Source: Actinomycetes bacterium | GTDB lineage: Bacteria; Actinomycetota; Acidimicrobiia; Acidimicrobiales; RAAP-2 | Direction of reading: 5' to 3' | Assembly: GCA_021784205.1 (NCBI GenBank) | Contig: JAJXTB010000006.1 | Span: 1-55,671, forward strand | Length of the DNA: 55,671 nt | In this document: piece after piece, positions 1-13,357 of the stretch | Position numbering within the stretch: position 1 is the stretch's first letter | Layout of the letters: each line of letters begins with the position of its first letter | Position numbers and translations under genes: made by a program | Notes under the pieces: generated by a model | What the model saw: only the letters and a program-made list of their open reading frames with translations | What the model was told of the DNA's origin: nothing | Database searches by the model: none

Positions 1-913
1 GGTGGGGGTCGGTGATGAGTCCCACCGCGCTCGCCGCGACATTCGCCTCACGCCGGACGCGCTCGGCGAAGCCGACCTGGTAGCCCGGCGTGAGCGGGAT
101 TCGCGCGTGCGCGACGTTGCCGCCCGATGACACGTCGATCAGATCGACGCCGTGGTTCGCGAGGATGCCCGATAGTTCGACGGTCTCGTCGTCACTCCAG
201 CCCCCCTCGGTCCAGTCGGTCGCCGAGAGACGTACGAACAGGGGGGCCGCGTCGGGCACCGTCGCACGCACCGCGTCGACGACGCGCACCAGGAGTCGTG
301 AGCGGTTCTCGAAGCTGCCGCCGTACTCGTCGTCGCGCGTGTTGGACAGGGGAGAGAGGAACTCGTGCAGGAGATATCCGTGGGCGGCGTGGATCTCGAG
401 CACGTCGAAGCCTGCGGCGAGGGCGCGCCGAGCCGCTGCGGCGAAGTCCTCGACGAGAACGTCGAGCTCGTCGGTCGTGAGGGCCCTCGGTGACGGGTAT
501 CCCTCGAAGGGGGTCGCGCTGGGCGCGACCGTCTGCCATCCGCCCTCGTCGAGCGCGGCGAACTGGTGGTCGGCCCAGGGCGCGTACGTCGAGCCCTTGC
601 GACCAGCGTGGGCCAGCTGAATGCCCGTCGGCGTGCCGAGGGAGTGGGCGAAGGCCGTGACCCGGCTCCAGGCCTCGACCTGGAGGTCGTTCCATAGTCC
701 CGGGCAGTTCACCGAGATGCGGCCCTCGGGCGAGACGGCGGTCGCCTCGGCGAACACCAGGCCGGCGCCACCGGTGGCGAAGGACCCCAGGTGCACGAGG
801 TGCCAGTCACCGACAACGCCCTCGTGGGCCGAGTACTGACACATGGGCGAGACCCATGAGCGGTTGGCGACACTGACGCCGCGCAGCTCAAGGGGGCTGA
901 ACAGGTTAATCAC
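1..913 (-). CDS. Old Yellow Enzyme family NADH:flavin oxidoreductase (YqjM/NamA-like), 3' end cut by window edge
   Basis: This is an FMN-dependent ene-reductase that would reduce activated C=C bonds with NAD(P)H. It is predicted cytoplasmic. 304 codons are visible and the C-terminus lies beyond base 1. Visible landmarks are the N-terminal FSPLELRGV strand, SPMCQYSA with Cys25 and Tyr27 (the Cys/Tyr pair typical of YqjM-type enzymes), QLAHAGRK, EIHAAHGYLLHEF with the substrate-binding His175/His178 pair, and TRDDEYGGS. The GTG start at 913 sits a few residues before the first barrel strand and follows a GAGAG stretch. The gene lies downstream of tRNA-Pro but is separated from it by a terminator. 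The family is clear; the substrate is unknown. Confidence 0.9.
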   Translation of the reverse strand, partial: MINLFSPLELRGVSVANRSWVSPMCQYSAHEGVVGDWHLVHLGSFATGGAGLVFAEATAVSPEGRISVNCPGLWNDLQVEAWSRVTAFAHSLGTPTGIQLAHAGRKGSTYAPWADHQFAALDEGGWQTVAPSATPFEGYPSPRALTTDELDVLVEDFAAAARRALAAGFDVLEIHAAHGYLLHEFLSPLSNTRDDEYGGSFENRSRLLVRVVDAVRATVPDAAPLFVRLSATDWTEGGWSDDETVELSGILANHGVDLIDVSSGGNVAHARIPLTPGYQVGFAERVRREANVAASAVGLITDPH

Positions 914-942
914 GTCACTCTCTCACGGCTCGGGGGAAGAAT

Positions 943-978
943 CACACGTGCGCCCGGCAATGCCGGGGCGCACGTGTG
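943..978 (-). terminator. Intrinsic terminator-like hairpin after tRNA-Pro
   Basis: A perfect 13-bp inverted repeat (943-955 with 966-978) encloses a smaller GGC-AAT-GCC hairpin, so the whole forms one long GC-rich stem. Read on the minus strand it is followed by a T-containing run (TGATTCTT). The upstream arm starts at the second C of the tRNA's encoded CCA tail, so the hairpin abuts and slightly overlaps the mature tRNA end. Its position between the tRNA and the ene-reductase fits a terminator. Confidence 0.75.
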
Positions 979-1055
979 GTCGGGCTGGGGAGATTCGAAC
1001 TCCCGATCTCTCGGCCCCCAGCCGAGCGCTCTAGACCAAACTAAGCCACAGCCCG
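977..1055 (-). tRNA. tRNA-Pro (anticodon GGG), CCA encoded
   Basis: A cloverleaf folds cleanly. The acceptor stem CGGGCTG pairs perfectly with CAGCCCG (981-987). The anticodon stem CTCGG/CCGAG carries the loop CTGGGGG, giving anticodon GGG, which reads CCC/CCU proline codons. The T-arm is GGGAG-TTCGAAT-CTCCC. Discriminator A is at 980 and a genomically encoded CCA at 979-977. The D-arm is GCTT/GAGC with an 11-nt loop. Confidence 0.96.
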
Positions 1056-1094
1056 TGAGAGGGAAAGTTTAGCCGGTGGCCGCCGGACCCGGCT

Positions 1095-1286
1095 TCAGCC
1101 ACCCGCGGCCGCCGTCACGATCTCGATGACATCATCGTCGCGAAGCATCTCGCTCTCCCACGTCGAGCGCGGGACGATCTCGCCGTTGCGCGCCACGGCG
1201 ACGCCTCGCCCGTCGAGGTGCAACTCGTCAAGTAGGCCCCGCACGCTCACGGGCCCGCCGGTCCGTACGTCGCCGTTGACGCGCAT
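1095..1286 (-). CDS. thiS: Thiamine biosynthesis sulfur carrier protein ThiS
   Basis: This is a 63-residue ubiquitin-fold sulfur carrier ending in the diagnostic AAAGG. The C-terminal Gly-Gly is adenylated and then thiocarboxylated to deliver sulfur for the thiazole ring of thiamine. It starts MRVNGDVR and has the internal RNGEIVPRS strand usual for ThiS. The ATG at 1286 overlaps the thiO stop as TGATG, so the two are translationally coupled; an in-frame GTG one codon upstream is the alternative. No thiG follows: the next feature downstream is tRNA-Pro, so thiazole synthase must be encoded elsewhere. Confidence 0.93.
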   Translation of the reverse strand: MRVNGDVRTGGPVSVRGLLDELHLDGRGVAVARNGEIVPRSTWESEMLRDDDVIEIVTAAAGG

Positions 1287-2353
1287 CACACCCGGGTGGC
1301 GACGAAATCGGCGGCGTCCATCGCGGCCAGGGGCGCGAGGGTCACCCCGTGGCGGTAGTGCCCCGACACCCAGGCCCAGCCGCGCGGTTGGATCTCCTCG
1401 AAGAACGGCAACAGGTCGGCGCTGGCTGGTCGCAGGCCGTAGCGCATTTCCGCGATCGCTGCGGTCTCTAGAGAGGGCACCACGTCGAGCGCGTCACGCA
1501 GGAGACGCTGGAGTTCTCCGACCTCGACGACGAGTTCGCTGCGCTCCTCGGCGGTCGCGCCCAGCACGCAGTAGCCCTCGGGACGACTGACCATGTAGAA
1601 GGCGCGTCCGCGTACGAACGCGCGGATCATGGGCTGATCACTGCGGTCCAGACCCGTGACGCGAACCGTGATGCCGCGGATCGGACGGATCACGTGCTCG
1701 CCACTCGTCTCGGCTCCCTCGGGCAGGGCGGTCGAGCCGGTGGCGAGAACGCCCGCGTGCGCGTGAATCGTCTGCTTGGCCGTCTCGACGATGACGCCGG
1801 CGTCGTCGGCCCCCACGCGTTCGACCCGTTCGTCGATAATGATGGCCCCCAACGCGTCGAGCCCGCGGCGCAGGAGGTCTACCGCCTGATCGGGATCGAG
1901 CCAGGCGTCGTCGTCCATGATGAGTCCGTCGGTGATGCGCGGAGTCAGCCCGTAGAAGACGTCCGGGAACTCGGCGCGCGTCACCCGTCGCATCGGGGCG
2001 TCGAACTCGCTGGCGATTTGGGCGAACTGCTCCACGAGTCGCCGGTCGCTGGCGTCGAATCCCGCGAGCAGCGTGCCGCGCTGGTAGATGTTGACTTTCT
2101 CACCTAGGAGCTTTTCGAGGTCGTCACCGAGCTCGCGCCACGCGCCGAGCGCGCGCCGCTGGAGCCGGTAGTTGCTCTCCTCGCCGGGGGCGATCTCCGC
2201 CGACGGCGCGATCATTCCGGCGGCCGCCCACGTGGCGCCGCGACCGAGTGCCGGGTCGCACACGAAGACCTGATGTCCGGCGCGCGCCAGGCGGTAGGCG
2301 CTGGTCAGTCCGATGATGCCGCCGCCGACGACGACGATGCGACGTGTTGACAT
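1286..2353 (-). CDS. thiO: Glycine oxidase ThiO
   Basis: This FAD-dependent D-amino-acid-oxidase-family enzyme oxidises glycine to the imine used by ThiG in thiazole formation. The protein has 355 residues, normal for the family. An FAD-binding Rossmann segment (IVVVGGGIIGL, residues 6-16) opens the protein. GATWAAAGMIAP, characteristic of ThiO, follows at about residue 40, and a C-terminal GHYRHG motif is present. The ATG at 2353 was chosen over an in-frame ATG at 2386 because the Rossmann strand starts immediately after it and a TACTGT hexamer sits 6 nt upstream. It is divergent from gltB and coupled to thiS. Confidence 0.93.
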   Translation of the reverse strand: MSTRRIVVVGGGIIGLTSAYRLARAGHQVFVCDPALGRGATWAAAGMIAPSAEIAPGEESNYRLQRRALGAWRELGDDLEKLLGEKVNIYQRGTLLAGFDASDRRLVEQFAQIASEFDAPMRRVTRAEFPDVFYGLTPRITDGLIMDDDAWLDPDQAVDLLRRGLDALGAIIIDERVERVGADDAGVIVETAKQTIHAHAGVLATGSTALPEGAETSGEHVIRPIRGITVRVTGLDRSDQPMIRAFVRGRAFYMVSRPEGYCVLGATAEERSELVVEVGELQRLLRDALDVVPSLETAAIAEMRYGLRPASADLLPFFEEIQPRGWAWVSGHYRHGVTLAPLAAMDAADFVATRV

Positions 2354-2359
2354 ATCCCC

Positions 2360-2386
2360 ACAGTACGCCGAGTAGAGCGGAGTCAA
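2360..2386 (-). promoter_or_regulatory. Predicted thiO promoter (leaderless type)
   Basis: The -10-like hexamer TACTGT (2365-2360) ends 6 nt before the thiO ATG. A TTGACT -35-like element (2386-2381) lies 15 nt further upstream, a slightly short spacer. Transcription would begin at or next to the start codon. The same geometry recurs at many other genes here. Confidence 0.55.
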
Positions 2387-2393
2387 ATTTCGG

Positions 2394-2399
2394 TATGAT
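2394..2399 (+). promoter_or_regulatory. Predicted -10 element for gltBD
   Basis: TATGAT lies in the thiO-gltB divergent gap, 33 nt before the gltB ATG. A start site near 2406 would give a short leader containing the GAGGTGA ribosome-binding site. I see no convincing -35. Confidence 0.4.
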
Positions 2400-2432
2400 G
2401 TGCGCGGGTCAGCGTTGCCCCGAGGTGACGCG

Positions 2433-6849
<4,417 letters not shown>

Positions 6850-6857
<8 letters not shown>

Positions 6858-8268
6858 GCCCACCGGATTCCTCGAGACGCCGCGGCGCGGACCCTCCTAC
6901 CGGCCGGTGCCGGTACGTCTGCGCGACTGGCGCGAGGTCTACGAACCCCAAGACGATGAGGTGGTCTCCGCCCAGGCGTCGCGCTGCATGGACTGCGGGA
7001 TCCCGTTCTGCATGCAGGGCTGCCCGCTGGGTAATCGCATTCCGGCCTTCAACGACCTCGTCTACCTCTCACACTGGGACCAGGCGGCGCGCCAACTTCT
7101 CGCGACCAACAACTTCCCGGAGTTCACGGGTCGGCTCTGCCCGGCGCCGTGCGAGTCGGCCTGCGTACTGGGCATCGCCGATCAGCCGGTGACCATCGAG
7201 CGCATCGAGTACGAGATCATCGAGCACGCCTTCGCCTCAGGACTCGCGCGAGAGGTCCCCGGCGTCGCACCCACCGGTCGGCGTGTCGCGGTCGTGGGAT
7301 CGGGCCCGTCGGGCCTCGCTGCGGCCGCCCAGCTGGCGAGCGTCGGCCACGCGGTCGAGGTCTTCGAACGTGCTGACGCCATCGGTGGCCTGCTGCGCTA
7401 CGGCATCCCCGAGTTCAAGATGGAGAAGTCGGTCCTCGACCGTCGCCTGGCCGTGCTCGAGTCGGCGGGGGTGACCTTTCACGTGAATGCACCTATCGGC
7501 GAAGGGGCCACGACGCTGGCCGATCTTCAGGACCGCTTCGACGCGGTCGTGCTCGCAGTCGGCTCGACTATCCCGCGCCTTATCGCCGCTCCCGGTGCCG
7601 ACCTCGAGGGCGTCTATCCGGCGATGACGTACCTGGAGGCGGCTAATCGCGCAGTGCGCGACCAGACGACGCCCGCCATCGACGCGCGGGATCGCGACGT
7701 CGTTATCTTGGGCGGTGGCGACACCGGAGCCGACTGCCTGGGCACCGCGCATCGCCAAGGGGCGCGTTCGGTCACCCAGATCGAGATCATGGACCGCCCC
7801 CCGGACACCCGACCAGCCGATCAGCCCTGGCCGACGATGGCGCGACTCTTTAAGACCACCTCGGCCCACGAGGAGGGCGGTGAGCGATGGTTCGCGACCG
7901 AGACTCTGGCGTTTCGTGGTGATGCGGCCCTGGAGGCCATCACGGTGCGCGATCACGCCACAGGGCAAACCCACGAGGTGCCCACGACGCTGGTGCTGAT
8001 CGCGGCGGGTTTCACCGGGCCCGAGACGGCGAACCTGGCCCTGGACGAGGGTGTCATCAGCCCTCGCTCGACGCTGGCGGTCGACGACTCGTGGCGACTG
8101 GCGATGTCCGGCACGCCGGTCTTCGCCTGCGGTGACGCGGTGCGCGGCCAGAGCCTGATCGTTTGGGCCATCGCCGAGGGGCGCAGCGCGGCGGCGTCCG
8201 TCGACGTGACCCTTCAGGGCGCGACGAGCCTGCCGGCACCGGTCAGTCCTGGCGTCTCCTCGTGGTGA
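6850..8268 (+). CDS. gltD: Glutamate synthase small (beta) subunit GltD
   Basis: GltD oxidises NADPH and passes electrons through FAD and Fe-S centres to GltB. The 472-residue protein opens with GKPTGFLE, typical of GltD. Cys46, Cys49, Cys54 and Cys58 (CMDCGIPFCMQGC) and Cys97, Cys101 and Cys105 (CPAPCESAC) form the Fe-S region. VAVVGSGPSGLAAAAQL is the FAD-binding motif, and VVILGGGDTGADC is the NADPH site. The GTG at 6850 overlaps the gltB stop by 8 nt and fits the conserved N-terminus better than the in-frame ATG at 6808, which would add 14 unconserved residues. Confidence 0.96.
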
Positions 8269-8319
8269 GTGAGGCATCGGAGACTTTGTAGCATCGAGGT
8301 GTCGGCACAAGGGGGATTG

Positions 8320-9936
8320 ATGCAGAGCACGATGCAAGACGCACCGCTGACGATCAAGCGGATCATTAACCACGGCGAGTGGCTCTACGCCAACAAGAAG
8401 GTCTTCACCGTAACTCCTGGCGGGGTCCAAGAGGCCACGTTCTACGAGATCGCCAAACGGGCCGAGCGTCTGGCCGCTGCTCTCACGGACCTCGGCGTCG
8501 GTCCGGGGGACCGGGTCGGCACGTTCATGTGGAACAACCAGAGCCACATGGAGGCCTACCTCGCGGTTCCGGCGATGGGCGCGGTGCTGCACACGCTCAA
8601 CATCCGGCTCTTCCCCGAACAGCTGGCTTTCGTCATCAACGACGGCGGCGATTCGGTGATCATCATCGATCACACCCTGATTCCGGTCTTTTCCAAGATC
8701 CGCGACGAGATCCCCCACGTGCGCCACATCATCGTCTCCGGCCCCGACGAGGCCGGCACCCTGGGCGAGACGCTCGACTACGAAACTCTCATCGCTTCGC
8801 ACCAGCCCGGTTTCGAGTGGCCCGAGCTCAACGAACGCGATGCCGCGATCATGTGCTACACCTCGGGCACCACGGGCAACCCCAAGGGAGTCGTCTACTC
8901 GCACCGCTCCTTGTGGCTGCACTCGCTGGCCTCGATGACGGCCAATTCGATCGGCCTGTGCGAGGCCGACCGGTGTCTGCTCATCGTGCCGATGTTCCAC
9001 GTCAACGCCTGGGGCGTCATCTACACCGCCTTCTTCGCCGGCACCGAGCTGATCATGCCCCAGATGTTCCTCCAGGGTGCGCCGATCATCACCATGATCC
9101 GCGAACTGCGCCCCACGATCTCCCTGGGCGTGCCAACGATCTGGAACGACGTCTTGCACACCGCCGAGAACGATCCGGCGGCCGACTTCTCGAGCCTGCG
9201 CGCGGTCCTCGCGGGTGGGGCGGCCGTACCGCGCCATCTGATCGAGGGATTCCGCGACCGCTACGGCTTGCGCGTGATCCAGGGTTGGGGCATGACCGAG
9301 ACGAGCCCGCTGGCCGCGGTCGCGATCCCACCTGCGGGCACACCTCGTGATCAGGAAATCGACTACGAGGTGAAGGCCGGCCGCGTCGTGGCGGGGGTGG
9401 AGTTGCGCGTCGTGAGCGACGCCGGCGAGGTGATGCCCCGCGACGGCAAGACCATCGGCGAATTCGAGATCCGCGGCCCCTGGGTCACCGCGTCGTACTA
9501 CGGCGTCGACGCGCCAGATCGCTTCCACGACGGCTGGCTCAAGACCGGCGACATCGGCACCCTCGACGCTGAGGGTTTCATGGTGATCAGTGACCGCTCC
9601 AAGGACGTGATCAAGTCCGGGGGCGAGTGGATCAGCTCGGTGGATCTCGAGAGCAACGTGATGGCCCACCCGGCCGTGTTCGAGGCCGCGGTGGTTGCCA
9701 TACCCGACCCCAAGTGGGACGAGCGGCCCCTGTGCTGTGTGGTGTTGCGCCCTGGCGCGAGTGCGACGGCCGAGGAGCTGCGCGAGTTCCTGGCGCCGCG
9801 CGTGGCCAAGTGGTGGCTGCCCGAGCACTGGTGCTTCATCGACGCCATCCCCAAGACGAGCGTCGGCAAATTCGATAAGAAGGTCCTTCGCGCGCTCTAC
9901 GCCGACGGGGCACTCGACGTGATCACCCTCGACTGA
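8320..9936 (+). CDS. Acyl-CoA synthetase (FadD/AlkK-like AMP-forming ligase)
   Basis: This ANL-superfamily enzyme would activate a fatty or related carboxylic acid to its acyl-CoA via an acyl-adenylate. It has 538 residues. The P-loop YTSGTTGNPKG is at 180-190, the motif WGMTETSP follows, the A8 hinge reads GWLKTGDIG, and the C-terminal catalytic Lys lies in SVGKFDKK. The N-terminal NHGEWLYANKKVF resembles medium-chain ligases of the AlkK group; the chain length cannot be fixed from sequence. The ATG at 8320 has AAGGGGGATTG just upstream. It is the third gene after gltBD and overlaps the next small gene. Confidence 0.88.
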   Translation: MQSTMQDAPLTIKRIINHGEWLYANKKVFTVTPGGVQEATFYEIAKRAERLAAALTDLGVGPGDRVGTFMWNNQSHMEAYLAVPAMGAVLHTLNIRLFPEQLAFVINDGGDSVIIIDHTLIPVFSKIRDEIPHVRHIIVSGPDEAGTLGETLDYETLIASHQPGFEWPELNERDAAIMCYTSGTTGNPKGVVYSHRSLWLHSLASMTANSIGLCEADRCLLIVPMFHVNAWGVIYTAFFAGTELIMPQMFLQGAPIITMIRELRPTISLGVPTIWNDVLHTAENDPAADFSSLRAVLAGGAAVPRHLIEGFRDRYGLRVIQGWGMTETSPLAAVAIPPAGTPRDQEIDYEVKAGRVVAGVELRVVSDAGEVMPRDGKTIGEFEIRGPWVTASYYGVDAPDRFHDGWLKTGDIGTLDAEGFMVISDRSKDVIKSGGEWISSVDLESNVMAHPAVFEAAVVAIPDPKWDERPLCCVVLRPGASATAEELREFLAPRVAKWWLPEHWCFIDAIPKTSVGKFDKKVLRALYADGALDVITLD

Positions 9937-10130
9937 TGGCCGACCTCGACAGCCTCGCTGACCAGATTGCCCACCTCGAGAAGGAGGTGACCGACGCGAT
10001 CTTTGACACCGTGCGCGCCCAGTTGCGAGCCGATGACGTCAACGCCAAGGAGCTCGAGAAGCGTCTGGCCAAAGTTCGCCGCTCGCTGCAGAAGGCCGAG
10101 GCACTGCTACGCGGCGTTGAAACCGATTAA
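9936..10130 (+). CDS. Small helical protein of unknown function
   Basis: A 64-residue, highly charged protein, almost certainly all alpha-helical. Heptad-like spacing of Leu/Ile/Val (LADQIAHLEKEV, LEKRLAKVRRSLQKAEALL) suggests a coiled-coil hairpin. Its ATG overlaps the stop of the acyl-CoA synthetase (TGATG), so it is co-translated with it. Its stop overlaps the convergent LOG-family stop by 4 nt. I do not recognise the family; the tight coupling and lack of rare codons support a real gene. Confidence 0.7.
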   Translation: MADLDSLADQIAHLEKEVTDAIFDTVRAQLRADDVNAKELEKRLAKVRRSLQKAEALLRGVETD

Positions 10131-11089
10131 GTCGCGCGGTTGAGCTCGTCGATCACCTTGCGCAGGGCCACGTAGCTGCGCCCGTCGAAGGCGAAGGACA
10201 CCGAATTTCCTTCGAGCGAATAGGGCGCGAAGTCCGCCTCGAACTCAGAGAGCGCTTTCAGGAGGGCCTCATTCGGGGCACGGCGCAGTTCGATGGTCGC
10301 GCGGCCCGCGGCGAGGCTGAAGCGCACGAAGTTGCTGAAGAAGCGCTCGATTGCCGCCACGGCCTCGTCGATCGAGCGGCAGATCTCCCAGAGGCAGCCG
10401 CTGTCGGCGTCGAGGTAACCCGCGCTCATCACGGACCCCTCCATGAAGTGGAGCCACTCATCCCAGTACGTGCCCTCGGACGTGTCCATGAGAATGATCG
10501 GCGACGGGCGCGTCTTACCTGTGTGCAGCAGGGTCAAGAGCTCGTAGGCCTCGTCGAGGGTGCCCAGCCCGCCCGGAAAGAAGATGAAGGCGAGGGACTC
10601 CTTGGTCAGGGCCACCTTGCGCGTGAAGAAGTACTTCATCTCCACCAGGCGCGTCTCGGCGTCGACGTAGGGGTTCGCGCTCTGTTCGAAGGGCAGGTCG
10701 ACGTTCACCCCAATCGTGAGCTCTCGCCCGGCGCCGCGCGCGGCGGCCTCCATGATGCCGGGTCCGGCGCCCGAAACGGTAATCCATCCCCGCTCGGCCA
10801 TCGCGGCGCTGAGGCGCTCGGCCATCGCGTAGTGAGGGTCGTTCTCGCCTACGCGCGCCGAACCAAAGACGGTCAGTTTGGGACGCTCGTGCCAGGGTGA
10901 GAAGACGGTGCTCGCCGCGACGAGCTCGGTCAACGCGTTGACCGCGATTCCCAAGTCGTCGCTCGAGGCCCGCGACGCCGCCAGTTCGACGATTGACTCG
11001 GTGAGAGCCCGCAACTCCCGAGTGCGCACCTCGTCTTGGGGGTATCGGGCCGTGAGGGCGTCAACGAAGGAGTCGGCGAAGTCGTGCAT
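10127..11089 (-). CDS. LOG-family / TIGR00730-like Rossmann protein
   Basis: The 320-residue protein has the LOG (lysine-decarboxylase-like) core: FGSARV at 76-80, GAGPGIMEAA at 108-116 and the signature FPGGLGTLDE at 171-180. Family members cleave the N-glycosidic bond of nucleoside monophosphates (cytokinin-type phosphoribohydrolase or purine/pyrimidine nucleotide nucleosidase). A 60-residue helical N-terminus and about 80 residues after the core are extra and resemble the longer bacterial forms. It directly abuts fbiC upstream with no gap, so it is probably in the same transcript. The exact substrate is unknown. Confidence 0.88.
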   Translation of the reverse strand: MHDFADSFVDALTARYPQDEVRTRELRALTESIVELAASRASSDDLGIAVNALTELVAASTVFSPWHERPKLTVFGSARVGENDPHYAMAERLSAAMAERGWITVSGAGPGIMEAAARGAGRELTIGVNVDLPFEQSANPYVDAETRLVEMKYFFTRKVALTKESLAFIFFPGGLGTLDEAYELLTLLHTGKTRPSPIILMDTSEGTYWDEWLHFMEGSVMSAGYLDADSGCLWEICRSIDEAVAAIERFFSNFVRFSLAAGRATIELRRAPNEALLKALSEFEADFAPYSLEGNSVSFAFDGRSYVALRKVIDELNRAT

Positions 11090-13351
11090 TTAGAGCGTCT
11101 GGTAGAGCGTGCCGCGCTGGCGCAGAGGACGTCCGAGCGGCTCAACCAGCGCCTCCAGGGTTGCCACGTCCATCTCCTGGCCGTGGGCGGCGCCGGCCGC
11201 GCGCGAGATGTTCTCGTCCATCAAGGTGCCGCCGACGTCGTTGGCTCCGGCGCGCAGGATGTCACGCGCACCCTCGACACCCATCTTGACCCAGCTGACT
11301 TGGATGTTGTCGATCAACGTCGCGTAGTGCAGACGCGCGACGGCGTGCATCAGCACCGTCTCGCGGTAGGTCGGACCGCGCCGGGCGCGTCCGCGCAGGA
11401 AGAGCGGCGTCGCCATGTGCACGAAGGGCAGGGGGACGAATTCGGTGAAGCCCCCGGTCTCCTCTTGCAGGGCGCGCGTCACCAGCAGGTGACGCGCCCA
11501 ACTGTCCGGCGTCTCGATAGCGCCGAACATGATCGTGATGTTCGAGCGTAGGCCCACGTGATGCGCGGCGCGGTGCACGGCAAGCCACTGGTCAGTGGAG
11601 ATCTTGTCGGGGCACAAGATGGCGCGCACAGGGTCGTCGAGGATTTCGGCTGCGGTTCCCGGCAGGGTCTTGAGTCCCGCGTCTCGCAGGCACGTGAGGT
11701 AGCTCTCGAGATCCATCTGCGAGCGACGGGCGCCCTCGAAGACCTCGAGGGCACTGAAGGCGTGGATGTGGATCGTGGGTGAACCCGCGCGCACCGCGGC
11801 CAGGACGTCGACGTAGTAGTCGCCGTCGAAGTTCGGATGGATACCGCCCTGGAGACAGACTTCGGTCGCGCCACGCTCCTCGGCCTCGCGCACCCGCTCG
11901 GCAATCTCGTCGAGGCTCAGCAGGTAGGGATCGCCGCGCAGATTGAGCGACAACGGCCCCTTGGAAAAGGCGCAGAAGCGGCACTTGAACGTGCAGACGT
12001 TGGTGTAGTTGATGTTGCGGTTGACGACAAAGCTGACGTCGTCGCCGACGCGCTCGCGGCGCACGTCGTCGGCGAGCTCACGGATCGCGTGGTAGTCGCC
12101 GTCGCGCGCGCCAAAAAGAATGACGAGCTCACGGTGCTCGAAGGCGTATCCCGGCTCGTATCGGGCCAGGATCGCCCTCACGTCGCTGGTGGTGACGCGG
12201 AGAGTAGGCGGTGGTGGGGGAGGCGAGTCGAGGCCCGGGCTCCAGTCGTCAGCGCGCGCGAGGAACAGCGAGTCGGCGCCGGACAACATCGCCGGTCGCA
12301 CGCGCTCGTCGACGAATCGCTCGCCCTGACTCGCGAACTCGGGGTAGATGGTCAGTCGCGCCACCAGGTGCAATCCTCGCGACGCGCACTGTTCGGAGAG
12401 CGTCGCCACGGCCGGCCAGGCCCGTTCGGGGTTGACGTGATCGATCGTGACCGGCGAGATTCCGCCGAAGTCGTCGATGCCAAAGTCCAGTAACGCGGTG
12501 GGGTTGTCGCTGAGATTCGGCGGGGCTTGGAGGTGGATCGAGGCGGGCAGCATCAATCGCGCCGCGGCGATCGTCCAGTGGTACTCCTCGTCCGCGGGCG
12601 CCGGGTGCTGGGCCATGGCGGTACGCGCCTTAGGCAGGAAGTTCTGGACGATGACTTCTTGAACGTGGCCGAATCGCTCGTGCGCCTCCGCGATCGCCGC
12701 CAGGGTCGCGAGGCGGTCCTCGCGGGTTTCGCCGATCCCCACGAGCAGGCCAGTAGTAAAGGGGATCTGCAGCTCTCCCGCGGCGTGCAGGGTGGCCAGA
12801 CGCCGCTCGGGCGTCTTGTCGGGCGCGAGGCGGTGCGCGGCGACGTCGGCCAGAGTCTCGAGCATCATGCCTTGAGAGGCACTCACCGTTCGCAGCTGGG
12901 CGAGCTCGTGTGCGTACAGCGCACCCGCGTTGGCGTGCGGGAGAAGCCCCGTCGACTCGAGGACCATCTGCGCGGCGTTCGCCACGTAGTCGACGGTTGA
13001 GCGGTATCCACGCGCCGCCAGCCATCGTGCGGCCTCGTCGTAGCGAAGTTCGGGTCGCTCGCCCAGGGTGAAGAGCGCCTCGCTGCAGCCGGCGCGCTGA
13101 CCGGCCTCGGCAATGGTCATCACCTCGTCGAGGGCGAGATAGGGGCTCTCGACGTGCGCGGGCGCCTGGGCGAACGTGCAGTATCCGCAACGATCACGAC
13201 AGAGCTTGGTGAGGGGAATGAACACCTTGGGTGAATAGGTCACGACCGATCCGTACGTCGCACGGGCGATCGCGACTGCCTCGCGGGCCAGTTCCTCGAG
13301 GGGCGTGCGCAGCAGGTCCGACGCGGAGAGGGGCGAACCCAGCATCGTCAT
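11090..13351 (-). CDS. fbiC: FO synthase FbiC (fused CofG/CofH), coenzyme F420 biosynthesis
   Basis: This is a two-module radical-SAM enzyme that makes 7,8-didemethyl-8-hydroxy-5-deazariboflavin from tyrosine and the flavin precursor 5-amino-6-ribitylaminouracil. It has 753 residues. The CofG half has Cys51, Cys55 and Cys58 (CRDRCGYC) and the CofH half has Cys453, Cys457 and Cys460 (CTFKCRFC), each binding a 4Fe-4S cluster. The fusion is typical of actinobacteria; archaea keep separate proteins. A proline-rich linker (SPPPPPPTL) separates the halves. The ATG at 13351 has a TAGGAT hexamer 6 nt upstream. The LOG-family gene follows directly. The gene implies that this organism uses F420. Confidence 0.96.
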   Translation of the reverse strand: MTMLGSPLSASDLLRTPLEELAREAVAIARATYGSVVTYSPKVFIPLTKLCRDRCGYCTFAQAPAHVESPYLALDEVMTIAEAGQRAGCSEALFTLGERPELRYDEAARWLAARGYRSTVDYVANAAQMVLESTGLLPHANAGALYAHELAQLRTVSASQGMMLETLADVAAHRLAPDKTPERRLATLHAAGELQIPFTTGLLVGIGETREDRLATLAAIAEAHERFGHVQEVIVQNFLPKARTAMAQHPAPADEEYHWTIAAARLMLPASIHLQAPPNLSDNPTALLDFGIDDFGGISPVTIDHVNPERAWPAVATLSEQCASRGLHLVARLTIYPEFASQGERFVDERVRPAMLSGADSLFLARADDWSPGLDSPPPPPPTLRVTTSDVRAILARYEPGYAFEHRELVILFGARDGDYHAIRELADDVRRERVGDDVSFVVNRNINYTNVCTFKCRFCAFSKGPLSLNLRGDPYLLSLDEIAERVREAEERGATEVCLQGGIHPNFDGDYYVDVLAAVRAGSPTIHIHAFSALEVFEGARRSQMDLESYLTCLRDAGLKTLPGTAAEILDDPVRAILCPDKISTDQWLAVHRAAHHVGLRSNITIMFGAIETPDSWARHLLVTRALQEETGGFTEFVPLPFVHMATPLFLRGRARRGPTYRETVLMHAVARLHYATLIDNIQVSWVKMGVEGARDILRAGANDVGGTLMDENISRAAGAAHGQEMDVATLEALVEPLGRPLRQRGTLYQTL

Positions 13352-13357
13352 GGCGTC

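Noticed and set aside
843..1034. Plus-strand open frame of 63 codons across the tRNA
   Set aside because: It reads antisense through tRNA-Pro; its GEIRTPDLSAPSRAL end is the familiar artefact of translating the complement of a tRNA.
2400..2432. Upstream GTG start for gltB
   Set aside because: It would place the catalytic Cys at residue 25 and begins inside the promoter region; the ATG at 2433 has a proper ribosome-binding site.
7237..9828. 863-codon open frame antisense to gltD and the acyl-CoA synthetase
   Set aside because: It spans two real genes on the other strand and is rich in Arg/His/Gly repeats typical of antisense reading of GC-rich codons.
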